Source: an uncultured Croceitalea sp.
GTDB taxonomy: Bacteria > Bacteroidota > Bacteroidia > Flavobacteriales > Flavobacteriaceae
Assembly (NCBI GenBank): GCA_947503285.1
Contig: CANNDD010000011.1
Location: forward strand, 1-64,000
Length of the DNA stretch: 64,000 nt
Direction: 5' to 3'
Shown: positions 53,513 to 61,515 of the stretch, piece by piece
How the letters are laid out: each line of letters opens with the position of its first letter
How positions within the stretch are numbered: position 1 is the stretch's first letter
Translations under genes and position numbers: made by a program
Notes under the pieces: model-generated
The model's database searches: none
What the model saw: the letters and a program-made list of their open reading frames with translations, nothing else
What the model was told of the DNA's origin: nothing

Positions 53513-56425
53513 TTAATTGATAATGGAATCATAAATCACTTGTTGGATCCGTGTTCGAAGGCCGGATTTCACCAAGAGATTGTTGGTCATCGTAGGATAG
53601 GTGCGATTTGATAGGAAGACATAGACCAATTCTTCTTCGGGATCAGCCCAAGTATAGGTTCCGGTAAAGCCACTATGCCCAAAACTTTTAGGGGAAACAC
53701 AACCACAGGTCGGTCCTTTGTCTTTCAGCTGGGGTTTATCAAAGCCCACCCCCCTTCGAACATCTTCATGACAGAAGTAACAAGTATTGAACTTTTTAAT
53801 GGTTCTTGACTCTAAAAAGCGTTCGCCACCGTAGTAGCCGCCTTGCAGGTACATCTGCATTATTTTGGCCACATCATTGGCATTGCTGAAAAGTCCGGCG
53901 TGACCACCTACCCCACCCTGCATGGCCGCACCCATATCATGAACGTACCCTTGAACTGTTTGATACCTGAAATAATTATCTTCCTCAGTGGGGATTATCT
54001 CTGATTTCTTATACCTATTGATAGGATTATAGGTCGTTCTTGTGGCTCCGAGTGATTTATACAGAAAATCATTGGCCAGAACGTCCAAATCATTTTGATA
54101 GGTGTCTTCGATATACTTTTTAAACACATAATAGGCAACATCACTGTAACGATAACGGTTCGATTTCAACTCTTGTCGACCTATACGATTGTATATCGAG
54201 TCTTGGTATACATTCGTCAAATACATACCATCAAATACTTTTATGGAATACTCTTCAGTAGGAACATTTTTATAAAACTCTTGGGAGGGCCTTCTATCCT
54301 CATTTAGGGTGCTGACATAAAAAGCAATCCACGCGGGCAAGCGCCCATAATGCGATAAGGCTTTTAAAACAGTAACATTTTTAAGGTCAGAGTCTTTATA
54401 TTCGGGTATTAAATCTTGAAAGGTATCATTCAACCTCAATTTGTTCTCCTCCTCCATTTTCATGATCAATGGAAGTGTTCCTAAAATTTTGGTCAATGAG
54501 GCCAAATCATACAAGTGTTCTTTGCTAACGCTATCTTTCGAATTGTATGTTGGTTTGCCAAAACTCTTGTTGTAAATGATTTTCCCCTTTTTGGCGACCA
54601 ATACCTGTGCACCGGGAAACATCATGGAATCTATCCCCATTTGCACAAGACTATCCACTCCGGTCAATTTTTTGGAATCCAACCCAACACGTTCCGGAAT
54701 ACTGTAGCCCAATCTGGCTATCCCTTTGACATCCTCTCCCGAATTAACGGGAAAAATGGAATTTGCCGAAACCGGAAGTCTTCCGTTCACGGCAATGGCC
54801 CCAAAGATTGCCTGTGCCGTTTTCTCTTGGGCAACCCTACTATTTTGATAGCCAACGATAACGGCATCAATTTGATCAAAATTGATGACGTCCAACAAGG
54901 CGTAAGGTTTTGTGAACACGGCCAAAATGGTATTACTGGTTCGCATCCTAGAAATTTCTTGAAGCCAAAAAAGTTCATTTGCAGAAAACTTATGGACTTT
55001 CCAAGGGCTTTCATTACTCTTATGAAGCCCAATGATCACCAAATTAAACTGCTTCAATTTTTCTTTATACGAAGCAACATCCTTAGCCGAGATTTCGGTT
55101 ACCTCACCATATCTTTTTAAGGTGTTCAAAAAATGTTCCCCTGATTCCTCCCCAAATCTTACGTATGCGATTTTCTTTTTTTCCAATTTTCGCATAGGCA
55201 GTAATGAAAACCGGTTTTTAACCACGGTAATGGCATTTTCAATGGCACTCTCGTAAACTAGATCATCTTTTACCGTATTCAAGTCATGGTAGAGACTATC
55301 TATTTTTATAGGTCTGTAATCATTCAAGCCGACCTTATATTTTGCCATCAAAATTTTCTTTACGGATTCCGATAGGCGTTCTTCAGTTATTCTTCCCTCT
55401 CGATATGCCTGTAATAGCTTATTCTTAGCATTCAACAGGTCTACCGGCATTAACAACATATCGTTTCCTGCGAGAAAGGCGGAAAGCTCCACTTCACCCT
55501 CAGGGGCGAATTCTGAAACCGCCTTCATATTCAAGGCATCAGTAAACACCAGACCTTCGAAACCCAATTCGTTCTTGAGTTTCTCCGTTATGATTGGTTT
55601 TGATAAGGAAGACGGAAAGCCTTCACGACTTTCTAAGCTCGGTATATTCAAATGGGCTACCATAACGCTGCTCAGTCCTGCCTTTATCAACCGGCGATAA
55701 GGATACATCTCAATACTATCCAAACGTTCTTTCGTAAAATCTAAATAAGGTAATGCATGATGTGAATCCGTAGCAGTGTCACCATGACCCGGAAAGTGTT
55801 TTCCTGATGACAAAACCCCAGCGCTTTCGAGTCCCTTCATAAACGCAATGCCCTTTCTGGTTACATTCTCTCGGTCTTCCCCAAAAGAACGATTGCCGAT
55901 GATGGGATTTTTAGGATTGATATTGATGTCAACATCGGGAGCAAAATTGATATGAACCCCCAATCGCTTCGCGTGTTCTCCAATTCGACGCCCTACCTTT
56001 TCCACAATGCTATCGTTTTGAATTGCCCCCAAGGTCATATTCCATGGAAAAGCATATGTCGAATCTAATCGCATTGCCAACCCCCATTCGGCATCCATAC
56101 CTATCAACAAGGGTGTTTTTGAGGTTTTTTGATAGGTATTGGTCAATTTTGCTTGACGTACGGGTCCGCCTGTTGAAAAAATGACACCTCCTATATGGTG
56201 TTCCTTTATCAGTTGCCCGACTTTTTCCGTTGCGGATTTATTTTGACTTGAAGCGACGCTTACCATAAAAAGTTGCCCGATACGTTCTTCCAATGACATG
56301 GTGGCGTACCTCGCATCTACCCAACTTTGTTGCGTCAAAGTATCCGCTGTGCACAAAGGGTTGACTTGTGCCAGGGCAATAAAAGGAATCAATAAGAAAA
56401 AGGCTAAGTAAAAATTTCTCCGCAT
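53513..56425 (-). CDS. GH3 (NagZ-like) glycoside hydrolase fused to a beta-lactamase-type serine hydrolase
   Basis: A 970-residue exported protein with a signal peptide (1-19). Residues 30-370 are a GH3 catalytic domain with the NagZ His/Asp motif KHFPGHGDTATDSHH (about 206) and nucleophile in VFTDALNMKA (about 292). Residues 400-560 are a GH3 C-terminal-like domain. Residues 590-960 are a class C beta-lactamase/esterase-type domain with SLTK (about 638), YSD (about 760) and HSG (about 918). The NagZ part suggests beta-N-acetylglucosaminidase action on peptidoglycan fragments, and the second part a D-Ala peptidase or esterase. Such fusions are known in Bacteroidetes. It precedes bshA by 29 nt. 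Confidence 0.9.
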   Translation of the reverse strand: MRRNFYLAFFLLIPFIALAQVNPLCTADTLTQQSWVDARYATMSLEERIGQLFMVSVASSQNKSATEKVGQLIKEHHIGGVIFSTGGPVRQAKLTNTYQKTSKTPLLIGMDAEWGLAMRLDSTYAFPWNMTLGAIQNDSIVEKVGRRIGEHAKRLGVHINFAPDVDININPKNPIIGNRSFGEDRENVTRKGIAFMKGLESAGVLSSGKHFPGHGDTATDSHHALPYLDFTKERLDSIEMYPYRRLIKAGLSSVMVAHLNIPSLESREGFPSSLSKPIITEKLKNELGFEGLVFTDALNMKAVSEFAPEGEVELSAFLAGNDMLLMPVDLLNAKNKLLQAYREGRITEERLSESVKKILMAKYKVGLNDYRPIKIDSLYHDLNTVKDDLVYESAIENAITVVKNRFSLLPMRKLEKKKIAYVRFGEESGEHFLNTLKRYGEVTEISAKDVASYKEKLKQFNLVIIGLHKSNESPWKVHKFSANELFWLQEISRMRTSNTILAVFTKPYALLDVINFDQIDAVIVGYQNSRVAQEKTAQAIFGAIAVNGRLPVSANSIFPVNSGEDVKGIARLGYSIPERVGLDSKKLTGVDSLVQMGIDSMMFPGAQVLVAKKGKIIYNKSFGKPTYNSKDSVSKEHLYDLASLTKILGTLPLIMKMEEENKLRLNDTFQDLIPEYKDSDLKNVTVLKALSHYGRLPAWIAFYVSTLNEDRRPSQEFYKNVPTEEYSIKVFDGMYLTNVYQDSIYNRIGRQELKSNRYRYSDVAYYVFKKYIEDTYQNDLDVLANDFLYKSLGATRTTYNPINRYKKSEIIPTEEDNYFRYQTVQGYVHDMGAAMQGGVGGHAGLFSNANDVAKIMQMYLQGGYYGGERFLESRTIKKFNTCYFCHEDVRRGVGFDKPQLKDKGPTCGCVSPKSFGHSGFTGTYTWADPEEELVYVFLSNRTYPTMTNNLLVKSGLRTRIQQVIYDSIIN

Positions 56426-56526
56426 ACTAAATCGTCTAGGGAATCAACTTATTGCAGTTAAAAATATTGTATTTCATCGAAGAAATTCATAAAACAAAAG
56501 GAATATCAAGGTTTTTAGGATAAAAT

Positions 56527-57009
56527 TCACATAAAGCGTGCATGCCAGCTTTCAGAGGCGGGTACCTCCCAATTCTCAAGGTACTCTTGTTTAGTAGCAA
56601 CCAAGTTGTTAAAAACAATAGTGTTCTTTGAAACGGCCCTGTCTTTGGCCATTTTTTTGAAATCCTTTAAGTTTTTGTACGCTATGTACTCACCTTGCTT
56701 GTACGAAACGTTCATCTTATCTAAAAGGTCGACTTTGAATTTCTGCTCTAATGACTGAATGAAATGTACCGAGGCATCTATGGAACAACCAGATGCATTG
56801 GCCACGGATTGATCAAGCCCAATTATGATAAAACGATTATAGCGCACCTCATAAGCCGCTCTTAGATTGCTTCCATGTGCCGTCCATTCTTCTAAAAAAC
56901 CGGATAGTCCATTTTTAATCTCAACGACTTCCTCATCAGAAAAAGTCCTATTGCATTGATAGATCCATATTCGGGATGTATCGGGTAACGATTGAAAATC
57001 AACTAACAT
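56527..57009 (-). CDS. Conserved 160-residue protein of unknown function
   Basis: No recognised domain. The start codon directly follows the stop of the Fe-S protein gene, so it is in the same operon. Sequence traits: IWIYQCNRTFSDEEV near the start, a conserved-looking EWTAHGSNLRA, and SESWHARFM at the end. Homologues in Flavobacteriia are often labelled ABC transporter ATPase, but no Walker A, signature or Walker B motif is present, so that name should not be trusted. Probably cytosolic. Confidence 0.75.
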   Translation of the reverse strand: MLVDFQSLPDTSRIWIYQCNRTFSDEEVVEIKNGLSGFLEEWTAHGSNLRAAYEVRYNRFIIIGLDQSVANASGCSIDASVHFIQSLEQKFKVDLLDKMNVSYKQGEYIAYKNLKDFKKMAKDRAVSKNTIVFNNLVATKQEYLENWEVPASESWHARFM

Positions 57010-57795
57010 TTAAATGGAGTTTGCAATTAATTCCGCTACATCCAAAACGGCGATACTAGCTTCTTTTTCATGGGCTTTAATACCATCGGTCATCATGGTA
57101 TTGCAATAGGGACAACCGGTGGCTATGATATTGGGATTGGTCTCTAAAGCGTCTTTTGTTCGCAATACATTTATATCCATATCACCCTTTTCGGGCTCTT
57201 TAAACATTTGTGCACCTCCGGCACCACAACACAAGGCCGTTTTTTTATGCCTTTTCATTTCTACGATATCGGCATTGGTCTTTTTGAGTATTTCTCTGGG
57301 CGCATCATAAACGGCGTTTGCCCTACCTAAATAGCACGGGTCGTGAAACGTAATTCGTTTTTCCTTATAAACCTGTCCTTCCAATGACAAACGACCACTA
57401 TCCAATAACTCTTTGATGTACTGGGTATGATGCACTACATCATACTTTCCACCTAAGCTTGGGTATTCATTTTTCAACGTATTGAAAGAATGTGGATCAC
57501 AAGTAACGATACGCTTTATTTCATAGCCGTTCAACACTTCAATATTCATCATGGCCTGCATTTGAAATAAAAACTCATTACCGGCCCTTTTGGCAACATC
57601 ACCGGTACAGCTTTCTTCCGATCCTAAAACCGCAAAGTCCACACTGGCCTTATTCAATATTTTTACAAATGCCCTTGAAATCTTCTTGGCCCTATCGTCG
57701 TAGCTCCCTGCAGAACCTACCCAAAATAATATTTCGGGTTGTTTGCCTTGGGCAACAAATTCTTCCATGGTTTTTACCACAAGTGCTTCACTCAT
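57010..57795 (-). CDS. CCG-domain (heterodisulfide-reductase B-like) Fe-S protein
   Basis: A 261-residue protein with two Cys-rich CCG-type motifs: Cys near 63 (ESCTGDVA), Cys in TCDPHSFN and HDPCYLGR form the first; LCCGAGGAQMF and GCPYCNTM form the second. Such domains hold a catalytic iron-sulfur cluster in HdrB, GlpC and LutA-type proteins. It lies 10 nt after the membrane Fe-S protein gene, so the two probably form one quinone-linked oxidoreductase; substrate unknown. Confidence 0.85.
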   Translation of the reverse strand: MSEALVVKTMEEFVAQGKQPEILFWVGSAGSYDDRAKKISRAFVKILNKASVDFAVLGSEESCTGDVAKRAGNEFLFQMQAMMNIEVLNGYEIKRIVTCDPHSFNTLKNEYPSLGGKYDVVHHTQYIKELLDSGRLSLEGQVYKEKRITFHDPCYLGRANAVYDAPREILKKTNADIVEMKRHKKTALCCGAGGAQMFKEPEKGDMDINVLRTKDALETNPNIIATGCPYCNTMMTDGIKAHEKEASIAVLDVAELIANSI

Positions 57796-57805
57796 AAGAC
57801 TGTAA

Positions 57806-59128
57806 TTATTCGTTTACCCAATTCAATCGATCCATTTGGTTATAAGGCCAAGGTGCCCCATTGTTTTCGATATTTGACATCATATTGTTTAATTCCGTTG
57901 GTGCTGCAGATTGTTCCATAACCAAATACCTGCGCATTTCAACAATGATGGATAAGGGGTCTATACTGACGGGACATGCCTGAACACAAGCATTACATGT
58001 GGTACATGCCCAAAGTTCTTCTTTCGTAATATAATCATCCAACAATTGTTTGCCATCTGGAACGAACTTACCTTGATTCGCATCTATGTTTTTACCCACT
58101 TCTTCCAATCGATCACGAGTATCCATCATTATCTTTCGGGGCGATAGTTTTTTACCTGTTTGGTTCGCGGGGCATTCTGAGGTACACCTGCCACATTCCG
58201 TGCATGTATATGCGTTTAAAAGCTGCACCCAATTCAAATCCATTACGTCAGACGCCCCGAACTTACCCGGTTCGGCAGCATCGTCAGCTGGCGCCGCAAA
58301 AGGATCTGCAGTGGGGTCTAACATCAATTTCACCTCATTGGTTACCGCCTCGACATTGCTGAACTTTCCTAGAGGACCTAATTTTCCGTAATAGGTATTT
58401 GGGAAAGCCAAAAGAATATGTAAGTGTTTCGAGTAATAGAGGTAATTCAAGAAAAATAAGATTCCGATAATATGTGCCCACCATGCGATACGTTCTATCA
58501 AAATCACGGTTGAAATCGACATACCGTCAAAAATAGGGAGCAAAAATTGACTCACAGGAAAAGCCCCAGCTTGTTCATAATGTGCCGCGCCTAGTTGCTG
58601 CAATTGAAAATCAGCAGCATTCATGGTCAAAAACAAGAACATCAATACCAATTCTATATAAAGAATTAGATTGCCATCTTTTTTAGGCCAACCTTCCATT
58701 TCCGGTTTTACAAAACGTTGTAATCGAATAACATTCCTGCGCAGCCAAAAAACCACTACGGCAATGATTACCAATAATGCCAATACCTCAAATGAACCGA
58801 TCAGAAAATCGTATACTATACCTAAAGGGGCAAAAATTCGATGTGTGCCCAACAATCCATCTATGATGATTTCCAATACCTCGATATTGATAATGACAAA
58901 ACCAACATAAACAATAATGTGCATCAATCCCGCGATTGGGCGAACAACCATTTTTGTCTGTCCCAAAGCAATCTTGAGCATATTTTTCCAACGTTGTGCT
59001 TTGTTATCATTCACATCCACATCGTTGCCAAGCTTGATGTTCCTTTGCAGTTTTTGAACGTTTCTCACAAAATAACCAACACCGGCGAATAGAATGACAC
59101 CAAAGAGTATATTGGGAAGGTATTCCAT
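57806..59128 (-). CDS. Membrane-bound two-[4Fe-4S] ferredoxin-type oxidoreductase subunit
   Basis: A 440-residue inner-membrane protein. Residues 1-260 have about five helices of a nitrate-reductase-gamma/HdrE-like haem-binding type. Residues 300-400 carry two [4Fe-4S] motifs, CTECGRCTSECP and CTTCNACVQACP. It starts 3 nt after the MCE gene and precedes the CCG-domain gene. The pairing resembles HdrDE/DsrK-type electron-transfer modules; it likely moves electrons between menaquinone and a soluble partner. Confidence 0.87.
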   Translation of the reverse strand: MEYLPNILFGVILFAGVGYFVRNVQKLQRNIKLGNDVDVNDNKAQRWKNMLKIALGQTKMVVRPIAGLMHIIVYVGFVIINIEVLEIIIDGLLGTHRIFAPLGIVYDFLIGSFEVLALLVIIAVVVFWLRRNVIRLQRFVKPEMEGWPKKDGNLILYIELVLMFLFLTMNAADFQLQQLGAAHYEQAGAFPVSQFLLPIFDGMSISTVILIERIAWWAHIIGILFFLNYLYYSKHLHILLAFPNTYYGKLGPLGKFSNVEAVTNEVKLMLDPTADPFAAPADDAAEPGKFGASDVMDLNWVQLLNAYTCTECGRCTSECPANQTGKKLSPRKIMMDTRDRLEEVGKNIDANQGKFVPDGKQLLDDYITKEELWACTTCNACVQACPVSIDPLSIIVEMRRYLVMEQSAAPTELNNMMSNIENNGAPWPYNQMDRLNWVNE

Positions 59129-59131
59129 AGA

Positions 59132-60097
59132 TCAATTTTCTTTTTGGGCTGCTGGGTCGTTCTCAGGCAGCTCATATTCTTTTTGTTTCTTACCAAAAAC
59201 CGATACGTTGACATATCGCTTGGGGTTCAACCTAAAATCTTGTAATAACAGATCAAGCTCCCTTGAGGCATTGGAAAGATTTTCGTACAGTGCATCATCA
59301 TTTGCCAACTTACCTAAGGTACCTTCACCTTCTTCTATTTTGGTCAATACCTTATTTAGCTTGTTAACGGTTCCTTGTAGGTTCTTGAAAGTACCGACAA
59401 TATCGGTTTGGGCCAATTCTTTGGAAAGTTTTGAAAAATTTGATGTAATGGTATTGATATTCTTCAATGAACTATCTAGCCCCGGTTTATTGGCCGATAA
59501 AACCGTATTCATGGTATTCGCACTGGATTGAAAGCTCGAGATCAATTTGTTCAACCCTGAGATACTTTGACGTAATTCCCTTCTTGTTTGGGCGTCTAGA
59601 ACATCATTCACGTGCACTAATAACGAGTCAGCATTCGTAACCGCTCCCTCAACTTTCAATTGCAAGGGAGTAAGGTTTTCTTGAACCAAATCGGTAAGCC
59701 CTGGCTTTACACGTGATTTCAGCGTATCACCCGATACGGCCATAGGGCTATCATCAAAGACCGGTATAATCTGTACACCCTTACCCCCAATTATTCCGGT
59801 ATCATAAATCTCGGCAATACTGTTGCTAGAAAAATCGAATCCTTTATCTACCGAAAAAGTAACTACCGATTTAAACTTATTGTTCTTGAACCTTATGCTT
59901 TGAACATTGCCGACGACAAGTCCATTGATTGTAACCTGCGTGCCCATTTGCAACCCCCCGACATTATCATACACTGCATGAAAAGTAGAGGAATTATCAA
60001 AAAGTGAAGAAGATTTTAAATACCCAAATCCAAAAATAACTGCAAGAATTCCGAACAACACTAAAATTCCAGTCTTAACTTCCCTAGATAACTTCAA
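59132..60097 (-). CDS. MlaD/MCE-domain lipid-transport protein
   Basis: A 321-residue protein anchored by one N-terminal helix (ILVLFGILAVIFGFGYL), then an MCE domain (about 37-120) with GLQMGTQVTINGLVVG and GIIGGKGVQI. A long helical region (about 130-280) probably forms part of a periplasmic lipid tunnel. MCE proteins carry phospholipids between the membranes. The Mla ATPase and permease are not beside it, as often in Bacteroidetes. It heads a four-gene operon with the Fe-S proteins. Confidence 0.9.
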   Translation of the reverse strand: MKLSREVKTGILVLFGILAVIFGFGYLKSSSLFDNSSTFHAVYDNVGGLQMGTQVTINGLVVGNVQSIRFKNNKFKSVVTFSVDKGFDFSSNSIAEIYDTGIIGGKGVQIIPVFDDSPMAVSGDTLKSRVKPGLTDLVQENLTPLQLKVEGAVTNADSLLVHVNDVLDAQTRRELRQSISGLNKLISSFQSSANTMNTVLSANKPGLDSSLKNINTITSNFSKLSKELAQTDIVGTFKNLQGTVNKLNKVLTKIEEGEGTLGKLANDDALYENLSNASRELDLLLQDFRLNPKRYVNVSVFGKKQKEYELPENDPAAQKEN

Positions 60098-60120
60098 AAG
60101 GTGTGATTTACGATTACTAA

Positions 60121-60128
60121 CAAAATTA
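60121..60128 (-). promoter_or_regulatory. Bacteroidetes -7 promoter element of the MCE operon
   Basis: The minus strand reads TAATTTTG, a perfect TAnnTTTG, 23 nt before the MCE-protein ATG in the 66-nt gap after the amidase gene. No -33 TTTG at standard spacing is evident, so read-through from the amidase gene may also contribute. Confidence 0.4.
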
Positions 60129-60163
60129 GGAATAAATTTAACAAAGCGTCAGGGTTGATCCAT

Positions 60164-61384
60164 TCATTTTAAAGCCTCTTTTAAAGGAATGCGTTTACCC
60201 GACTTGTACGCTACGATATAGGAAGTAGTATAACCCTTCGCATCTGCATTAGATTTCAGCTCTTTAGCTTTGTCATATGTACTGGCATTGCCATACATAT
60301 AGCGATACAAATCATTAAACGATTCTTTTGAGATCGTATCCAATCCTTTAAAGTTAGAGGGTTCCAATGCAATTGCCTTCGAACTGGCCATTATTTGAAC
60401 CTTAAAAATTATTTCCGTATTGGCATCCTCATTAGGTTTTTCAACTATATCACTATCTTCTTTTTTGACATTTTCCCCTTTTACAATGTCAGCAACTTGC
60501 TTATTGGGCTCTTTAATTTCAGGTTCGGGTATTTCAACTTTTTCGGTAGCCTTCACTTCATTGGCAATGGGGTTACGCTTCGTAGTTTCAATGGGGGTAA
60601 GCTCGGCATTAACGCCATCTTTATAACTTAGTATGGCATTGGCAATCGAGACACCCATATCTTTCTGTCCTTTAGAGGAGTTCAGATAACTACCTTCAGC
60701 CTTATTGGTCAAAAAACCGGTCTCTATCAATACGCTCGGCATAAAGGTTTGGTGTAATACGATAAAACCTGCTTGCTTTACTTTGCGGTCTTTTCGTTTT
60801 AAGTCGGCCGTAAAATTCTTTTGTAACAACTTGGCCAATTCGATGCTTTGATCCAAAAATTCTTCTTGCATGATCGTCAACCCAATAACCGATTCAGGGG
60901 AATTGATATCATATTCCGCATATTTTTTTTCATAGTTATCCTCAAGGTATATCACCGAGTTCTCTTTCTTGGCGACCTCAAAGTTCTGTTTGTTCGCATG
61001 AAGCCCCAAAACGAAGGTACCGGCCCCATGTGCATCGGAGTTGTGTGAGTCACAATGCACCGAAACAAACAAATCGGCATTGGCCTGATTTGCTATTTCA
61101 CCCCTTTTGAACAGGTCTACAAAGGTATCGTCGTCCCTAGTAAAGATCACCTCTATGTCTGGGTGCTTTTCCAAAATCCTGCCCACTTCCAAAACAATCG
61201 AAAGTGCAATGTCTTTTTCCAAATAGCCGTTCCCCAGGTTTCCGGGATCATGTCCCCCATGGCCTGCATCGAGAACTACGACAAACTTATCTTCGCTAGT
61301 CAGTTCGGTATTATTTTTGATAAAGGAAGAAAAAAGAAATACCAAAGTGGGTAAAAAGGCAAAAATGAACCGATTTTTAATCAT
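60164..61384 (-). CDS. N-acetylmuramoyl-L-alanine amidase (Amidase_3) with SPOR-like tail
   Basis: A 406-residue exported peptidoglycan hydrolase. After a signal anchor (1-23), the Amidase_3 domain (about 33-250) has zinc ligands His42 (DAGHGGHDPG), Glu56 (YLEKD) and His in SVHCDSH, plus the catalytic Glu in VLIETGF. A Glu/Lys-rich linker (about 255-320) leads to a C-terminal SPOR-like domain (about 325-400). AmiC-type enzymes split daughter cells. It is divergent from lptD with 131 nt between starts, an arrangement I associate with Flavobacteriia core genomes. Confidence 0.92.
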   Translation of the reverse strand: MIKNRFIFAFLPTLVFLFSSFIKNNTELTSEDKFVVVLDAGHGGHDPGNLGNGYLEKDIALSIVLEVGRILEKHPDIEVIFTRDDDTFVDLFKRGEIANQANADLFVSVHCDSHNSDAHGAGTFVLGLHANKQNFEVAKKENSVIYLEDNYEKKYAEYDINSPESVIGLTIMQEEFLDQSIELAKLLQKNFTADLKRKDRKVKQAGFIVLHQTFMPSVLIETGFLTNKAEGSYLNSSKGQKDMGVSIANAILSYKDGVNAELTPIETTKRNPIANEVKATEKVEIPEPEIKEPNKQVADIVKGENVKKEDSDIVEKPNEDANTEIIFKVQIMASSKAIALEPSNFKGLDTISKESFNDLYRYMYGNASTYDKAKELKSNADAKGYTTSYIVAYKSGKRIPLKEALK

Positions 61385-61460
61385 AAGAACAGCTGATTTT
61401 TAGTGCTTCCCCAAGGTTAAATTTATGGTAATGTCGGATTAACAGAATAAAAAATATATG

Positions 61461-61468
61461 TAAGTTTG
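61461..61468 (+). promoter_or_regulatory. Bacteroidetes -7 promoter element of lptD
   Basis: TAAGTTTG is a perfect TAnnTTTG. Initiation about 7 nt further gives a leader of roughly 41 nt to the TTG start at 61516. No standard -33 box is visible. Confidence 0.45.
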
Positions 61469-61515
61469 AGCTTCAAAAACTGAGCCAACCTACTACAAAA
61501 ATAGGATTTATCACG

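Noticed and set aside
54515-55120. 201-codon plus-strand frame inside the GH3 fusion gene
   Set aside because: It is antisense to the junction of two intact enzymatic domains, with low-complexity composition and no family match.
56527-57009. ABC transporter ATPase label for the 160-residue protein
   Set aside because: No Walker A, Walker B or signature motif is present, and it is far shorter than an ABC ATPase.
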